Positions 18,601 to 27,720 of a stretch of 64,000 nt of DNA are shown one piece after another; within the stretch, counting starts at the first letter, position 1; every line of letters starts with the position of its first letter. The notes below the pieces were generated by a model. The model searched no databases and was not told the origin of the DNA. It saw only the letters and a program-made list of their open reading frames with translations. Source of the stretch: Bacillus timonensis (GTDB taxonomy: Bacteria; Bacillota; Bacilli; Bacillales; Bacillaceae_L). The stretch is from NCBI RefSeq assembly GCF_004799755.1, contig NZ_SLUB01000015.1, forward strand, positions 1 to 64,000. The letters run 5' to 3'. Made by a program: the position numbers and the translations under genes.

Positions 18601-19445
18601 TGGTAGAGTGCCGTCCAGGAGTGATTCTTTGCATGTAAAAGTCGGTTTATTTGTTCCAGGTCTGCTTCAATATTTTCTGCTCGAGGGGCTGGTCCACCAG
18701 GCATTCGAATGAATTCCATCGCCTGTTCTAAATTGGCTTTTGCACCTTCAAGCTGAAGTGAAATATCGGCTAATAAATATGGAATATAGGGTGTTTGATC
18801 CAATGTTTGATCATCCACTCGGTAATCCTCTACAATTTGCTTCAGCCATTCATTAGGTGTTGGATGAGCTCGTGAAAATTCATATAGTTTCCGAATCATA
18901 TTTTGTAATTCAACATCGGTTCTATCATTTGTAAAGCGGTCAACTAAATCAAAAAATGTTGTGTTTTCAAGATTGCTGTAATGTTCTTCAAATAACTCTT
19001 CCATTACTTCATCACGTAAAAGTTCAGCTTCTGTAGAATCAGCAATTCGAAAGCCTGGGTCAATATCAATTATATAATAAAATTTTCGAATGACTTCTAA
19101 ACAGAAAGAGTGAATAGTAGAGATAGAAGCTCGATTAAGCAAGCTAAGTTGACGTCTAATATGAAGAGAAGCTGGATCTTCTTTTAATGCTTTTTCCAAT
19201 GCTTCTCCGATTCGATTGCGCATTTCTGCTGCAGACGCATTAGTAAACGTCACAACGAGCAAACGGTCAACATCGACAGGATGTTGATCCGATAAAATTT
19301 TACGGATAATCCGTTCTACAAGTACTGCTGTTTTACCCGACCCTGCAGCTGCTGCAACTAAAATATCTTGCCCACTTGAGACAATGGCTTTCCACTGATC
19401 ATCAGTCCACTGACTTCCTTCTGGCTTTGGTATGAGATTAGTCAT
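15687..19445 (-). CDS. addA: AddA subunit of the AddAB helicase-nuclease
   Basis: A 1252-residue UvrD-type helicase fused to a RecB-family nuclease. It processes double-strand ends for recombination, acting with AddB at Chi-like sites. Seen: Walker A VAAAAGSGKTAVLVERI near residue 35, TFTNASAAEMRNRI, DEYQDTN, GDVKQSIYRFR, TIHKSKGLEFPVVFVAG, a helicase motif VALTRAKEKL, and the nuclease motif around IDCIFEDEKGIVLIDYKTD near the C-terminus. ATG 19445 overlaps the addB end by eight bases, so the two are co-translated. Confidence 0.97.
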   Translation of the reverse strand: MTNLIPKPEGSQWTDDQWKAIVSSGQDILVAAAAGSGKTAVLVERIIRKILSDQHPVDVDRLLVVTFTNASAAEMRNRIGEALEKALKEDPASLHIRRQLSLLNRASISTIHSFCLEVIRKFYYIIDIDPGFRIADSTEAELLRDEVMEELFEEHYSNLENTTFFDLVDRFTNDRTDVELQNMIRKLYEFSRAHPTPNEWLKQIVEDYRVDDQTLDQTPYIPYLLADISLQLEGAKANLEQAMEFIRMPGGPAPRAENIEADLEQINRLLHAKNHSWTALYHEMQTLVFSRAKPVKGDEYDEYLKDQVTKLRDDAKKLVEKIKEDLFSRTPESYIDNIKEMQPSIELLVQLVIEFGERFQKVKEEKGLVDFSDLEHYCLEILRKEDPSDELVPSEAALQYRLQFEEAFVDEYQDTNMVQESILKLVTKDGEATGNMFMVGDVKQSIYRFRLAEPMLFLSKYKRFTPSGENTGLRIDLSKNFRSRAEVLDGTNYLFKQIMGEAVGEIEYDDDAELKLGAAYPESNQMAAELVLIDKNGQETESYKADEESEDEESIVLFDEAELETAQLEARAMAKQIKDMISTGFQVFDRKENRMKSITYRDIVILMRSMPWAPQLMEEFKQQGIPIYADLSTGYFDATEVAIMMSLLKVIDNPFQDIPLTSVLRSPIVGLEADELAKIRTYEKNSPYYEALKVFLEEASSDDATHDKVAEFYHKLESWRTRARTGSLSELIWQLYRETYFYDFVGGMPGGKQRQANLRALYDRARQYEATSFRGLFRFLRFIERMQDRGDDLGTARALGEQEDVVRLMTIHKSKGLEFPVVFVAGLSKQFNMMDLNKKYLLDKELGFGTKYVNPRLRVTYPTLPMLAIKKKMHLELISEEMRVLYVALTRAKEKLYLVGTVKDLGKQLGKWQATLQNKEWLIADHTRAGAKSYLDWIGPGLIRHRDAELLRGDESVDGLPADIVNHPAKWEIRTIPAVELQKIEVGEESKHEQMEAALKEGKPIPVSSDASDQIEHQLTWQYPYKSAANKRSKQSVSEIKRQRENRDEHSDVAFLPRFRAASADRPRFMQQKSLTPAERGTAMHMVMQHVNFSEPINEDSLREQIQKMVHHELLTQEQADVIDVASILGFFESGIAQRMIEAKSVRREVPFSVAIPAVEAYADWSDEQQEHVLIQGVIDCIFEDEKGIVLIDYKTDTITGKFRSFEDAKPELEDRYRVQLELYSKAIEYIWRKPLNERYLYFFDGGHLLEV

Positions 19446-22400
19446 GAATTTTCACACCTCCATTCCGAATTTTTTCAAGGATGGCATCTTTGCTTTCATT
19501 TGCTAGAACTCGATAGTTATTTTCTTCTAAGCTTTGGTCAAACTGACAAACAGATTTGAACGAACAGAACGTACATGGTGTTTTATCCTTAAGTTTATAT
19601 GGGGCAATATCAATTTCACCATTTGTAATCCGGTTACCGGTGTTTTTAAAGACGCCACGCACATGATTGCGAAGGTAACCAAGTTCTTCCTCGCTTGCCA
19701 CCTGTGAATTAGAATAAAAGCTACCGTCTTTCTTGATCGCAGCCGAGACAATTTGAGAGTATCCTGTTCCAAGCGATTGGTCCATTAGACGAACCGATTC
19801 CTCGTCTCCTAATAGGAGTCCCTTCATTTTAAATTTCTTAAAAATTTCCTCTTCAATTTTATCCTCAGGAAGCACTTTATTTGAATGAATCAATGGGTCA
19901 TGGATATGGAAATAAAGAACACCTGCTGGTTTTGCAGTCGTTCCAATCCAATCCTTAGAATGTGTAATAATCACATCCAAATAAGTTAACATTTGCAGGG
20001 CGAGCCCATAGTATACTTCTGAAAGATTGAGTGCCTTTTCACTTGATTTATAGTCAATCACTCGTAACAGTACACCTTTTGAGCTTTCTGCTTTATCAAC
20101 CCTGTCGATTCGACCCACGAGCTCCATTGTGCTTCCATTATCTAAATTAAATCGAATCGGTGGAAGTGGTCCCTTCTTACCAAAGCCTAGCTCAATCCCT
20201 ACTGGAGCAAAGCCACTTGCTTTCGCATGGTCACTTAAGATTTTCGATGCACGGCTAATAATTTTTTGAAGCTTATGCATGATATAGTGATAGCGATTTG
20301 AGCTCAATAAAATTTCCTTCTGTAATCTTGGTGCTAATTCTTCCACCGCTTGTGCAGCAAGCTTATCACATTGTTCTTTTGTTAGATCACGCCAGTCAAT
20401 CCCATTGATTCGTAAAGAATCAGCAATTTTCTTAAGGGCGGCGTGGAATAAATCACCGATGTCTGGTGATTCCAAGCGAAATACTTTGCGCTCTTTTAGC
20501 TGCAACCCATAGCTAGCAAAGTGAGAGAAAGGACAGCCTTGGAAGACTTCCATCCGTGATACACTACCTTGAATATGATCGCCGTATAGGGCTTCTGTTA
20601 TTTCTTTTGATAGATTTTTCGGTTTGTTTTTATAAAACAAACTGCTTAATACAAGCTGACTCTTGTATTTCATTACATCGTGATTGGCGAAATAGTTATA
20701 AACATCCCACCATAAATCCTGAATTGGATACTGCTTTTTCCATGACTGTAATTGTGTAGCCAAAGAAGATAAGGCGACATCGGGATTAACGATATATTCT
20801 AACTGCTCGTTTGCTGAGAGCTCTGATGGCTCATTCATGTAAAATTTTTCTTGTACACTTGGAAAAATATCCTTTAGGCGCTTAATAATGGGTGATGGAA
20901 GAAGTGATTTTCCTTCTTCATTTGCCAGTGGATAGCTAATATATAAAGCCTCCTCGGAGCTTGTTAGTGCACAATAAATCAGGAAATTTTCATCTAATAA
21001 TGTTTCCCTACTTCCTGGTGCTAATTGTAGTCCTGCAACTCCAAGGGCTTCACGGTCTGATTCAGAAAATACACCTTCTTCATTCGGGCGGGCAGGTAAG
21101 ACACCATCATTCGCGCCAATAATAAAGGTACATTTGATGTTTGAAAACCGAGAACGCTCCAAGCTTGCCACAAGCACCTGGTCAATTGCCGGTGGCACAA
21201 GCGCAAATCTCATGCTCTCTAGTCCTGTTTCAATCATATTACTGAACATCGTTAGCGACACTTTTTCGTCACCAATAATTTCAACATATTGATCAAGCAG
21301 TTCTAAAACAGCATTCCATACTTGGTCGTTTTCCCTAGCTTCTGAAAGCCTTCCGGCAAGCTCTGCATTCAGCTTCATCTCTTCCATTTTTGCTGGGATT
21401 TCAAGCTCCTCTAAATATAGGAAGAGCGCCTCACACATGGTCCTACCATCCTTCGCCTTTTGAAGTCGTTTCCCGAGAACAACTAATGGTTCTACAATCA
21501 TCGTACGAAGCTCGTTAAGCTTGTGCTCGTATTCACGTTCTTTATCTGTTTGCGGCAGGTCTGAATCCTCTAATCCCCTTACGCGCTTATACTTCCAGCG
21601 TTCACCATTAGTCCATTTATAGCCCTGAATCCCGTATTCAAGCACATAGTTTTCAAGCTTGTCCATATCTTCTCGGAGTGTGGAAATTTCTTGACCAAAT
21701 GGATATAAAAGATCTGTTTTGACACAACGAAATACAGATTCATATCGCCAATTGCTGTTAACAACCTCAAGACTTGAACGAATCAGTTCAATTAACGGAT
21801 GATTTAACATCGAACGCTTTTGGTCAATGAAAAATGGAATGTGATAATCCTGAAAAATGGTTTCAATGATTTCATGATAATCACCAGCATTACGTATCAT
21901 AATTGCGATATCACGATATCGATAGTTTTTATCTCTTGCTAATGTTTGAATCTCACGTGCAATTCCTTCAATTTCAGCACGCCGATTCACCGCTTGGCTT
22001 AACGTAATCGATGCCTGACCATGATATGGAACAGTTGGTCTTTCGTCAAAATAACGTTCTAAATGGGCTAACGAAGGTTCTGAGGAATACCGATGCTGCT
22101 CAGTTAACAAAATCGGCTCTTCGATCTTAATCCCATTTTCATTCGCATATTGGATAATAGATTGATAGGTTTTTCCAGTCATTCGGAATAGGCTTAAATC
22201 ATGCGGTGGAACATCGTAAGCTTTATCAACCGTTAAAGCGATCGTTACTTTTTTAGAGACTTTCATGAGTTGACCTAATACTTCAAGCTCCTGTGGGGTA
22301 AAGCTGTGGAACCCATCAATTAAAATTTCTGCCTCTTTTATATAGGTAGATTGAGGAATCTTTTCTGCTAAAAGTCGTAAATAATCCTCGGAATCCACGT

Positions 22401-22926
22401 ATTTCTCAAATAAATGTTTTTCTAATTCATCATATAAAAGCTGTAAGTCATGTAATTTATCGGAAAGTGCTTTGTTTTCAGGTGCAATGGTTTGTTTTTG
22501 TTCTTCTAGGATTTCGGGAGTGACGCAATATCGTTTAAACTCTGCGACCATTTCTTCCATTTGGGTAATGAACCCATTTTTATCAGCAGCACGTGAGAAT
22601 ATCTTCAGATCCTGCTTTTTGGAATCAATAATTTTACGAAGGAGCATATTCACCCCAACATTATTGACATGATAACGGCTCATTCCCCCTGTTTCCTGCA
22701 GAACACGCCATGCCAAACGCGTAAAACTGAATACTTGGGCTCTCATCATTCCGCCAATTCCAGGGGTACTGATTAAATCATATTCAGATTGAAACGTCAT
22801 TTGGTCCGGAACTAAATACACAATCGGAAAACCTGTTGGATCGTCAAGAAGCTTTGACCGAATAGCTTCAAGACAAGTATATGATTTCCCAGTACCAGCA
22901 CGTCCCAGTATAAATTGTAGAGACAT
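19438..22926 (-). CDS. addB: AddB subunit of the AddAB helicase-nuclease
   Basis: An 1162-residue protein with a P-loop at the very start (LGRAGTGKSYTCLEAI), an inactive helicase-like middle and a C-terminal RecB-type nuclease (RVIDYKSS). The four-cysteine iron-sulphur clasp is visible: one Cys in FQGCPFSHFA and three in PCTFCSFKSVC. AddB reads Chi and cuts the other strand from AddA. ATG 22926 follows TAGGAGG. First gene of the addBA operon. Confidence 0.97.
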   Translation of the reverse strand: MSLQFILGRAGTGKSYTCLEAIRSKLLDDPTGFPIVYLVPDQMTFQSEYDLISTPGIGGMMRAQVFSFTRLAWRVLQETGGMSRYHVNNVGVNMLLRKIIDSKKQDLKIFSRAADKNGFITQMEEMVAEFKRYCVTPEILEEQKQTIAPENKALSDKLHDLQLLYDELEKHLFEKYVDSEDYLRLLAEKIPQSTYIKEAEILIDGFHSFTPQELEVLGQLMKVSKKVTIALTVDKAYDVPPHDLSLFRMTGKTYQSIIQYANENGIKIEEPILLTEQHRYSSEPSLAHLERYFDERPTVPYHGQASITLSQAVNRRAEIEGIAREIQTLARDKNYRYRDIAIMIRNAGDYHEIIETIFQDYHIPFFIDQKRSMLNHPLIELIRSSLEVVNSNWRYESVFRCVKTDLLYPFGQEISTLREDMDKLENYVLEYGIQGYKWTNGERWKYKRVRGLEDSDLPQTDKEREYEHKLNELRTMIVEPLVVLGKRLQKAKDGRTMCEALFLYLEELEIPAKMEEMKLNAELAGRLSEARENDQVWNAVLELLDQYVEIIGDEKVSLTMFSNMIETGLESMRFALVPPAIDQVLVASLERSRFSNIKCTFIIGANDGVLPARPNEEGVFSESDREALGVAGLQLAPGSRETLLDENFLIYCALTSSEEALYISYPLANEEGKSLLPSPIIKRLKDIFPSVQEKFYMNEPSELSANEQLEYIVNPDVALSSLATQLQSWKKQYPIQDLWWDVYNYFANHDVMKYKSQLVLSSLFYKNKPKNLSKEITEALYGDHIQGSVSRMEVFQGCPFSHFASYGLQLKERKVFRLESPDIGDLFHAALKKIADSLRINGIDWRDLTKEQCDKLAAQAVEELAPRLQKEILLSSNRYHYIMHKLQKIISRASKILSDHAKASGFAPVGIELGFGKKGPLPPIRFNLDNGSTMELVGRIDRVDKAESSKGVLLRVIDYKSSEKALNLSEVYYGLALQMLTYLDVIITHSKDWIGTTAKPAGVLYFHIHDPLIHSNKVLPEDKIEEEIFKKFKMKGLLLGDEESVRLMDQSLGTGYSQIVSAAIKKDGSFYSNSQVASEEELGYLRNHVRGVFKNTGNRITNGEIDIAPYKLKDKTPCTFCSFKSVCQFDQSLEENNYRVLANESKDAILEKIRNGGVKIHD

Positions 22927-23134
22927 ATTTTAACCTCCTAAGAGAGTGAATTCGTTCATTCTTATCCTCTAATTGTATCAAAAAATTTGTCGAACATGTA
23001 ATTCCTGTCCTATCCATATTTTAGAAATGTCGAAGAAAACTCACAAACTTTTATTTTTAGGATGATATAATTTTTGTAAGCACTCCCATATATTTTTAAT
23101 AGAAGAAGTCATTTTTTAGAAAGAAGTGATGTAA

Positions 23135-25795
23135 ATGTCACAATGGTATAAAAAAACAATAACCGAAGTAGAAACAGAACTATCTACCAATATTGAAAAA
23201 GGCCTAGATGAAAGTGAAGCCGTGGAAAGACTTCAAAGGTTTGGTCCTAATTCCTTTGACGAGCATAAAAAAGTTTCGATTTTAAAAATGTTCTGGGATC
23301 AAATTAATAGCATGTTAATCTACATCCTTATTGCTGCAGCCGTCATTTCAGCTTTTGTTGGTGAAATCACTGATGCTGCCATTATTTTCATTGTCATCCT
23401 GCTCAATGCAGTTATCGGAGTTGTTCAAGAGTCAAAGGCTGAAAAAGCTTTAGAAGAACTAAAGAAGATGTCCACCCCAAAGGCAGTAGTCAAAAGGAAT
23501 GGAAACCTAAGAGAAGTTCCATCTGAGGAAATTGTCCCGGGCGATATCATCATTTTAGACGCTGGACGCTATGTTCCGGCTGATTTACGTCTTGTGGAAA
23601 CAGCAAATTTACAAATCGAAGAGTCTGCATTAACAGGTGAATCTGTTCCAGTTGAAAAAGATGGATCCTTAATAACCAATCAAGAAGCTTCAATTGGAGA
23701 CCAAAAAAATATGGCTTCTATGACAACACTTGCAACCTATGGAAGAGGAATAGGCGTTGTTGTACATACTGGAATGGATACAGAAATCGGAAAGATTGCT
23801 GGAATGCTTGGACAGCAACAAAAGGAAACTACACCACTCCAAAAGAAATTAGATGAACTTGGTAAATTTTTAGGGATAGGAGCAATCTTAGTTTCAATCG
23901 TTATCTTTTTAATCGGTTTCTTTCAAGGTAGAGAACCGTTGGACATGTTCCTTATTGCTGTTAGTTTGGCGGTTGCTGCTATTCCAGAGGGTCTCCTTGC
24001 TATTGTAACGATTGTGCTTGCCATGGGTGTAGGACGAATGATTAAGCACCATGCGATCGTTCGCAAGCTTCCTACCGTGGAAACCCTTGGTGCTGTCAGT
24101 GTAATTTGCTCTGACAAAACAGGGACGCTTACGCAAAACAAAATGACTGCTACTACTGTATTTATGGATGATCATCTTCAAGAGATTGATGACATCCCAG
24201 CAGAATTTGCACAGAGCCACCCATTTTTTCATGGGATTACTTTATGTAATGATGCCCAAGTTTCAGGTGATCAAAGTACAGGAGATCCAACGGAAATTGC
24301 CCTTGTTCAGGCCGGATTGAATAGTGGTTTGCAAAAAGAGGAACTTGAAAAGACGTTCGAACGAATTTTCGAACTTCCCTTTGATTCCGATCGAAAAATG
24401 ATGACGACTGTACATAGGGAAAATGAAAGCTTAGTTTCGTTTACTAAAGGAGCTTTGGAAAGCATATTGCCAAGGCTAACAGCTTTTTATAGGAATGGGA
24501 ATGTTATACCGTTTACAGATGACGTGAAGAAAGGTATTCAGGAAGCATCAGAAAAAATGTCTGACAAGGCCTTACGTGTTTTAGCTGTTGCTATGAAAAA
24601 TGTATCAGAAAATGACCATCTCGATAGCAGCTTAGAATCAGAGTTTATTTTCCTAGGGCTAATCGGTATGATCGATCCTCCACGTGAGGAAGTCAAAGCA
24701 TCAATTGCTTATTGTACGGATGCAGGTATTCAAACGGTAATGATTACCGGTGACCATCAAAAGACAGCATTGGCAATCGCCTCTGAACTAGGAATTGCTA
24801 AGGATGAAGCACAGACGATGACGGGCCAGGAATTACATGAGCTTAGTGATACAGAGCTTCAAGAGAAGGTAAAAAATGTTCGCGTATTTGCGCGGGTTTC
24901 TCCTGAACATAAGGTACGAATTGTAAAAGCATTCAAGGAAAATGGTCACATTGCCTCCATGACTGGTGATGGTGTAAATGATGCTCCGTCATTAAAACAG
25001 GCAGATGTGGGAGTTGCAATGGGGATTACCGGCACGGACGTCGCAAAAGGAGCTGCAGATATCATCCTTACTGATGATAATTTCGCCACGATTGTATCGG
25101 CAGTAGAGCATGGCAGAAATATCTATCAAAATATCAAAAAATCTATCTTATTCTTACTCTCTTGTAACCTTGGAGAAATTACAGCTTTATTCATTGGTAT
25201 ATTACTTGGCTTACCTGCTCCACTTACAGCCGTACAAATTCTTTGGGTGAATCTGATTACAGATACCCTTCCAGCGATTGCATTAGGGATGGACCCTGAT
25301 GATCCAGACGTAATGAAAGAAAAACCACGTAATCCAAAGGAAAGTATTTTTGCAAAGGGAAATGGAAGCTTCACCGTATTAAATGGGTTGCTCATTGGGT
25401 TTATCACATTATTTGCATTTGTAGAAGGTTTGCGTTTCTATTCTGGAGCAAGCTCCATCTTTTCAATCGATTATAGCAGCATTACATCAGATGCATTAGT
25501 TCACGCTCAAACAATGGCTTTTATCACATTAAGTGTTTCACAATTGTTTCATTCCTTGAACCTTAGAAGTACAAAGAAATCTATTTTTAAGATTGGACTG
25601 TTAACAAACAAATATTTAATCGGCGCGATTTGTTTAGGTATTGCCATTCAAGTCGGACTTGTTTACATTCCGTTTTTCAACAATGTATTTGGAATTCATT
25701 TTCTTTCTGTGAATGATTGGCTCTTCATTCTTGGGCTATCCCTTATACCGATTATTGGAAATGAATTTGCTAAAGCATGGAAACGGATCTTTTGA
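23135..25795 (+). CDS. Calcium-type P-type ATPase (P2A)
   Basis: An 886-residue ion pump: N-terminal cation-ATPase domain, actuator domain with LTGESVPVEKD, phosphorylation site CSDKTGTLTQNKMT (Asp about 327), nucleotide domain with FTKGALESILPR, hinge TGDGVNDAPSLKQADVGVAMG, and about ten membrane helices. The TM4 motif AAIPEGLLAIV and the TM6 motif NLITDTLPAIALGMDPDD match calcium-transporting SERCA/PMR-like pumps such as YloB. It probably exports calcium (or manganese) from the cytoplasm. It has no operon partner; the 208-base region upstream holds no other gene. Confidence 0.93.
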   Translation: MSQWYKKTITEVETELSTNIEKGLDESEAVERLQRFGPNSFDEHKKVSILKMFWDQINSMLIYILIAAAVISAFVGEITDAAIIFIVILLNAVIGVVQESKAEKALEELKKMSTPKAVVKRNGNLREVPSEEIVPGDIIILDAGRYVPADLRLVETANLQIEESALTGESVPVEKDGSLITNQEASIGDQKNMASMTTLATYGRGIGVVVHTGMDTEIGKIAGMLGQQQKETTPLQKKLDELGKFLGIGAILVSIVIFLIGFFQGREPLDMFLIAVSLAVAAIPEGLLAIVTIVLAMGVGRMIKHHAIVRKLPTVETLGAVSVICSDKTGTLTQNKMTATTVFMDDHLQEIDDIPAEFAQSHPFFHGITLCNDAQVSGDQSTGDPTEIALVQAGLNSGLQKEELEKTFERIFELPFDSDRKMMTTVHRENESLVSFTKGALESILPRLTAFYRNGNVIPFTDDVKKGIQEASEKMSDKALRVLAVAMKNVSENDHLDSSLESEFIFLGLIGMIDPPREEVKASIAYCTDAGIQTVMITGDHQKTALAIASELGIAKDEAQTMTGQELHELSDTELQEKVKNVRVFARVSPEHKVRIVKAFKENGHIASMTGDGVNDAPSLKQADVGVAMGITGTDVAKGAADIILTDDNFATIVSAVEHGRNIYQNIKKSILFLLSCNLGEITALFIGILLGLPAPLTAVQILWVNLITDTLPAIALGMDPDDPDVMKEKPRNPKESIFAKGNGSFTVLNGLLIGFITLFAFVEGLRFYSGASSIFSIDYSSITSDALVHAQTMAFITLSVSQLFHSLNLRSTKKSIFKIGLLTNKYLIGAICLGIAIQVGLVYIPFFNNVFGIHFLSVNDWLFILGLSLIPIIGNEFAKAWKRIF

Positions 25796-25859
25796 GAATT
25801 CGACATTTTTATTATTTCGACATTTTAGTTAACTTTATACCAAACTCTTAATATAGACT

Positions 25860-25913
25860 TATAATGAAAGTAGGGATTGATGACATTTTGTACACTGTTT
25901 GGTCATCAATCCC
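25860..25913 (+). promoter_or_regulatory. -10 box and 5' stem-loop in the usp leader
   Basis: TATAAT at 25860-25865 predicts a start point near 25872. Exactly there begins a perfect 12-bp inverted repeat, GGGATTGATGAC (25873-25884) and GTCATCAATCCC (25902-25913), with a 17-base loop and no T run. The fold would cap the 5' end of the mRNA just before the AAGGGGG ribosome site. No good -35 is seen. Confidence 0.6.
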
Positions 25914-25937
25914 GTCAATTTGAAGGGGGTCATTCAT

Positions 25938-26360
25938 ATGCCTAGATTACTAGTGCCTGTTGACGGTTCTGAGCATTCTATTAAAGCTTTACATTTCGCC
26001 TTAAATCAAGCGGTTGAAACCGGTTCTGACATCATTCTCCTCAATGTTCAACCAAGTTATAACACTCCAAATGTAAAGCGCTTTGTTCGGCAAGATCAAA
26101 TTCAAGCGTATCAACATGAAGAAAGTAAAATCGCGTTTGATAAAGCTTTAGCTGAAACGGAGAACTTCTCTGTTCCAGTGAAAACCAAATTACGAATTGG
26201 AGAACCTGGAATTGAAATTTGTACTGAAGCAAGCGAAAGTCAGGTGTCTCAAATTATCATGGGCTATAGGGGTTTAGGTGCAATTAAACGAACAGTTCTC
26301 GGTAGTGTTAGCTATAAGGTATTACACGAACCTCCTTGCCCAGTAACCATCGTTCCTTAA
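25938..26360 (+). CDS. Universal stress protein (UspA family)
   Basis: A 140-residue alpha/beta protein with the UspA fold: LLVPVDGSEHSIKALHFALN at the N-terminus and the ATP-binding glycine loop GYRGLGAIKRTVLGSVSYKV near the end. Members bind ATP or AMP and help stress survival by ill-defined means. AAGGGGG lies 7 bases before ATG 25938; the frame extends 13 codons upstream, but that part is leader. It follows the P-type ATPase but appears to have its own promoter and leader stem-loop. Confidence 0.92.
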   Translation: MPRLLVPVDGSEHSIKALHFALNQAVETGSDIILLNVQPSYNTPNVKRFVRQDQIQAYQHEESKIAFDKALAETENFSVPVKTKLRIGEPGIEICTEASESQVSQIIMGYRGLGAIKRTVLGSVSYKVLHEPPCPVTIVP

Positions 26361-26397
26361 AACTATTTTTACAGATGAAGGCGCTATCTATATATAG

Positions 26398-26437
26398 AAA
26401 AAGTGAGAAGATAACCAAGGTATTTTCTCGCTTTTTT
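26398..26437 (+). terminator. Terminator of the usp gene
   Basis: AAAAAGTGAGAA pairs with TTCTCGCTTTTT (one G-T pair), loop of 14 bases, ending in a T run. Confidence 0.85.
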
Positions 26438-26533
26438 GTTTATTAAGGTTCTTTCTTATAATCGATTTCGACAACCTCCATTTTTAACCTGACCTTGCCA
26501 GTAAGCATATGTTACAAAAGGGTGGTGGTCCGG

Positions 26534-27664
26534 TTGAAGAGGTTATATCTTGTCGCGTTATTTCTTATCGTTACAGGGATTTTTGTTGCATCAAATATTT
26601 ATACGTTTATTCCTATTTATCAAAGTATATCGAATTCAATCCATATTTCTGTTGAACAAGTGGTGGTTGGTGGGAGCATTTTTTCCTTTACTTATGCATG
26701 CGGGTTGTTATTCTTTGGACCTATTTCTGAGAAAATTGGAAGAAAAAAAGTCATTCTTCTTGGATTAATCCTTTCATTTTTTGCAACTGGCTTAGTGGGT
26801 TTTTCATTTAATGAACAATCACTGTATCTTTTCAGGAGTCTTCAAGGTTTTGCTTTAGGGAGTTTTCCCCCGGTTGCGTTTGCATATATCTTTGATGTAT
26901 TTCCCGTTCGACACCGTGCGCTCGTGCTAGCCCTTATTAACTGCGGCTTCTTAATTGCGGGAATCCTCGGTCAACTTATTAGTTCGAGCATTACTTATTT
27001 CTATGGATGGGAGTATGTATTATTTTGCTTTGCCATTATTTATCTAGTCCTGTTTATTTGCGGTTTGTTTATCCTTTCAACAGTCCCGGTCACTAAACCA
27101 GCTAACGCACCATTTTTTCAAGACATTTGTAAAATGATGAAGAGTCCCTCATTAGTCACCTGCTATATGATTACCTTTTCGATTTTACTGACATTTATTT
27201 CGTTTTATGACGGAATTGGCCAATACTTACATGAAAAATATTCAATTGACCAACAAACTTTATTTAAAATAAGGGCAATTGGTCTCATTGGTGCATCTTT
27301 TTCATTGTTAACAGGGAGATTCGTACGGTATTTGGGTGACCGTCGAACATTATTAATCGGTCTATGTCTTGTAGCAATTAGTTTAAGTTTTCTCCTTTTT
27401 ATAAATACACCTGCAATGATCGCGATCCTATCCATTCCTTTTATTGCGGCTATTTCTCTCCTCTACCCTTCCCTTATTTCGATCATCGGTAAACTTGGTG
27501 AAGAGGCAAGAGGTTCCGCCATTTCATTATATTCATTTACTTTAATGACTGGAGGAAGCCTTGGAGCACTGATATCATCTGTATTAGAGTTTCCGATATT
27601 ACTTAGAAGTCTAATTGGGTTATTTGTCCTAAATATAATTCTAAGTTTTAAATTAAAAATGTAG
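26534..27664 (+). CDS. MFS transporter
   Basis: A 376-residue membrane protein with about twelve hydrophobic segments and the major-facilitator loop GPISEKIGRKKVILLG between helices 2 and 3, plus a weaker copy (RFVRYLGDRRTLLIG) between helices 8 and 9. The layout is that of small-molecule exporters of the AraJ/YnfM kind; the substrate is unknown. The frame is open back to 26495, but AAAAGGGTGG at 26517-26526 makes TTG 26534 (KRLYLVALFL) the likely start. It converges on the nrd operon. Confidence 0.87.
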   Translation: MKRLYLVALFLIVTGIFVASNIYTFIPIYQSISNSIHISVEQVVVGGSIFSFTYACGLLFFGPISEKIGRKKVILLGLILSFFATGLVGFSFNEQSLYLFRSLQGFALGSFPPVAFAYIFDVFPVRHRALVLALINCGFLIAGILGQLISSSITYFYGWEYVLFCFAIIYLVLFICGLFILSTVPVTKPANAPFFQDICKMMKSPSLVTCYMITFSILLTFISFYDGIGQYLHEKYSIDQQTLFKIRAIGLIGASFSLLTGRFVRYLGDRRTLLIGLCLVAISLSFLLFINTPAMIAILSIPFIAAISLLYPSLISIIGKLGEEARGSAISLYSFTLMTGGSLGALISSVLEFPILLRSLIGLFVLNIILSFKLKM

Positions 27665-27678
27665 AAACCGATGTAAGG

Positions 27679-27720
27679 ATGAAAAGGGTAAAACTAGATA
27701 GTGATACCCTTTTCATTTTT
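27679..27720 (+). terminator. Terminator of the MFS gene
   Basis: GATGAAAAGGGTA and TACCCTTTTCAT arms around a loop that contains the stop codon of the converging flavodoxin gene, followed by TTTTTT on the plus strand. Confidence 0.8.

Noticed and set aside
23909-24232. Minus-strand frames inside the P-type ATPase
   Set aside because: Fully covered by a strongly conserved gene on the other strand; no ribosome site.
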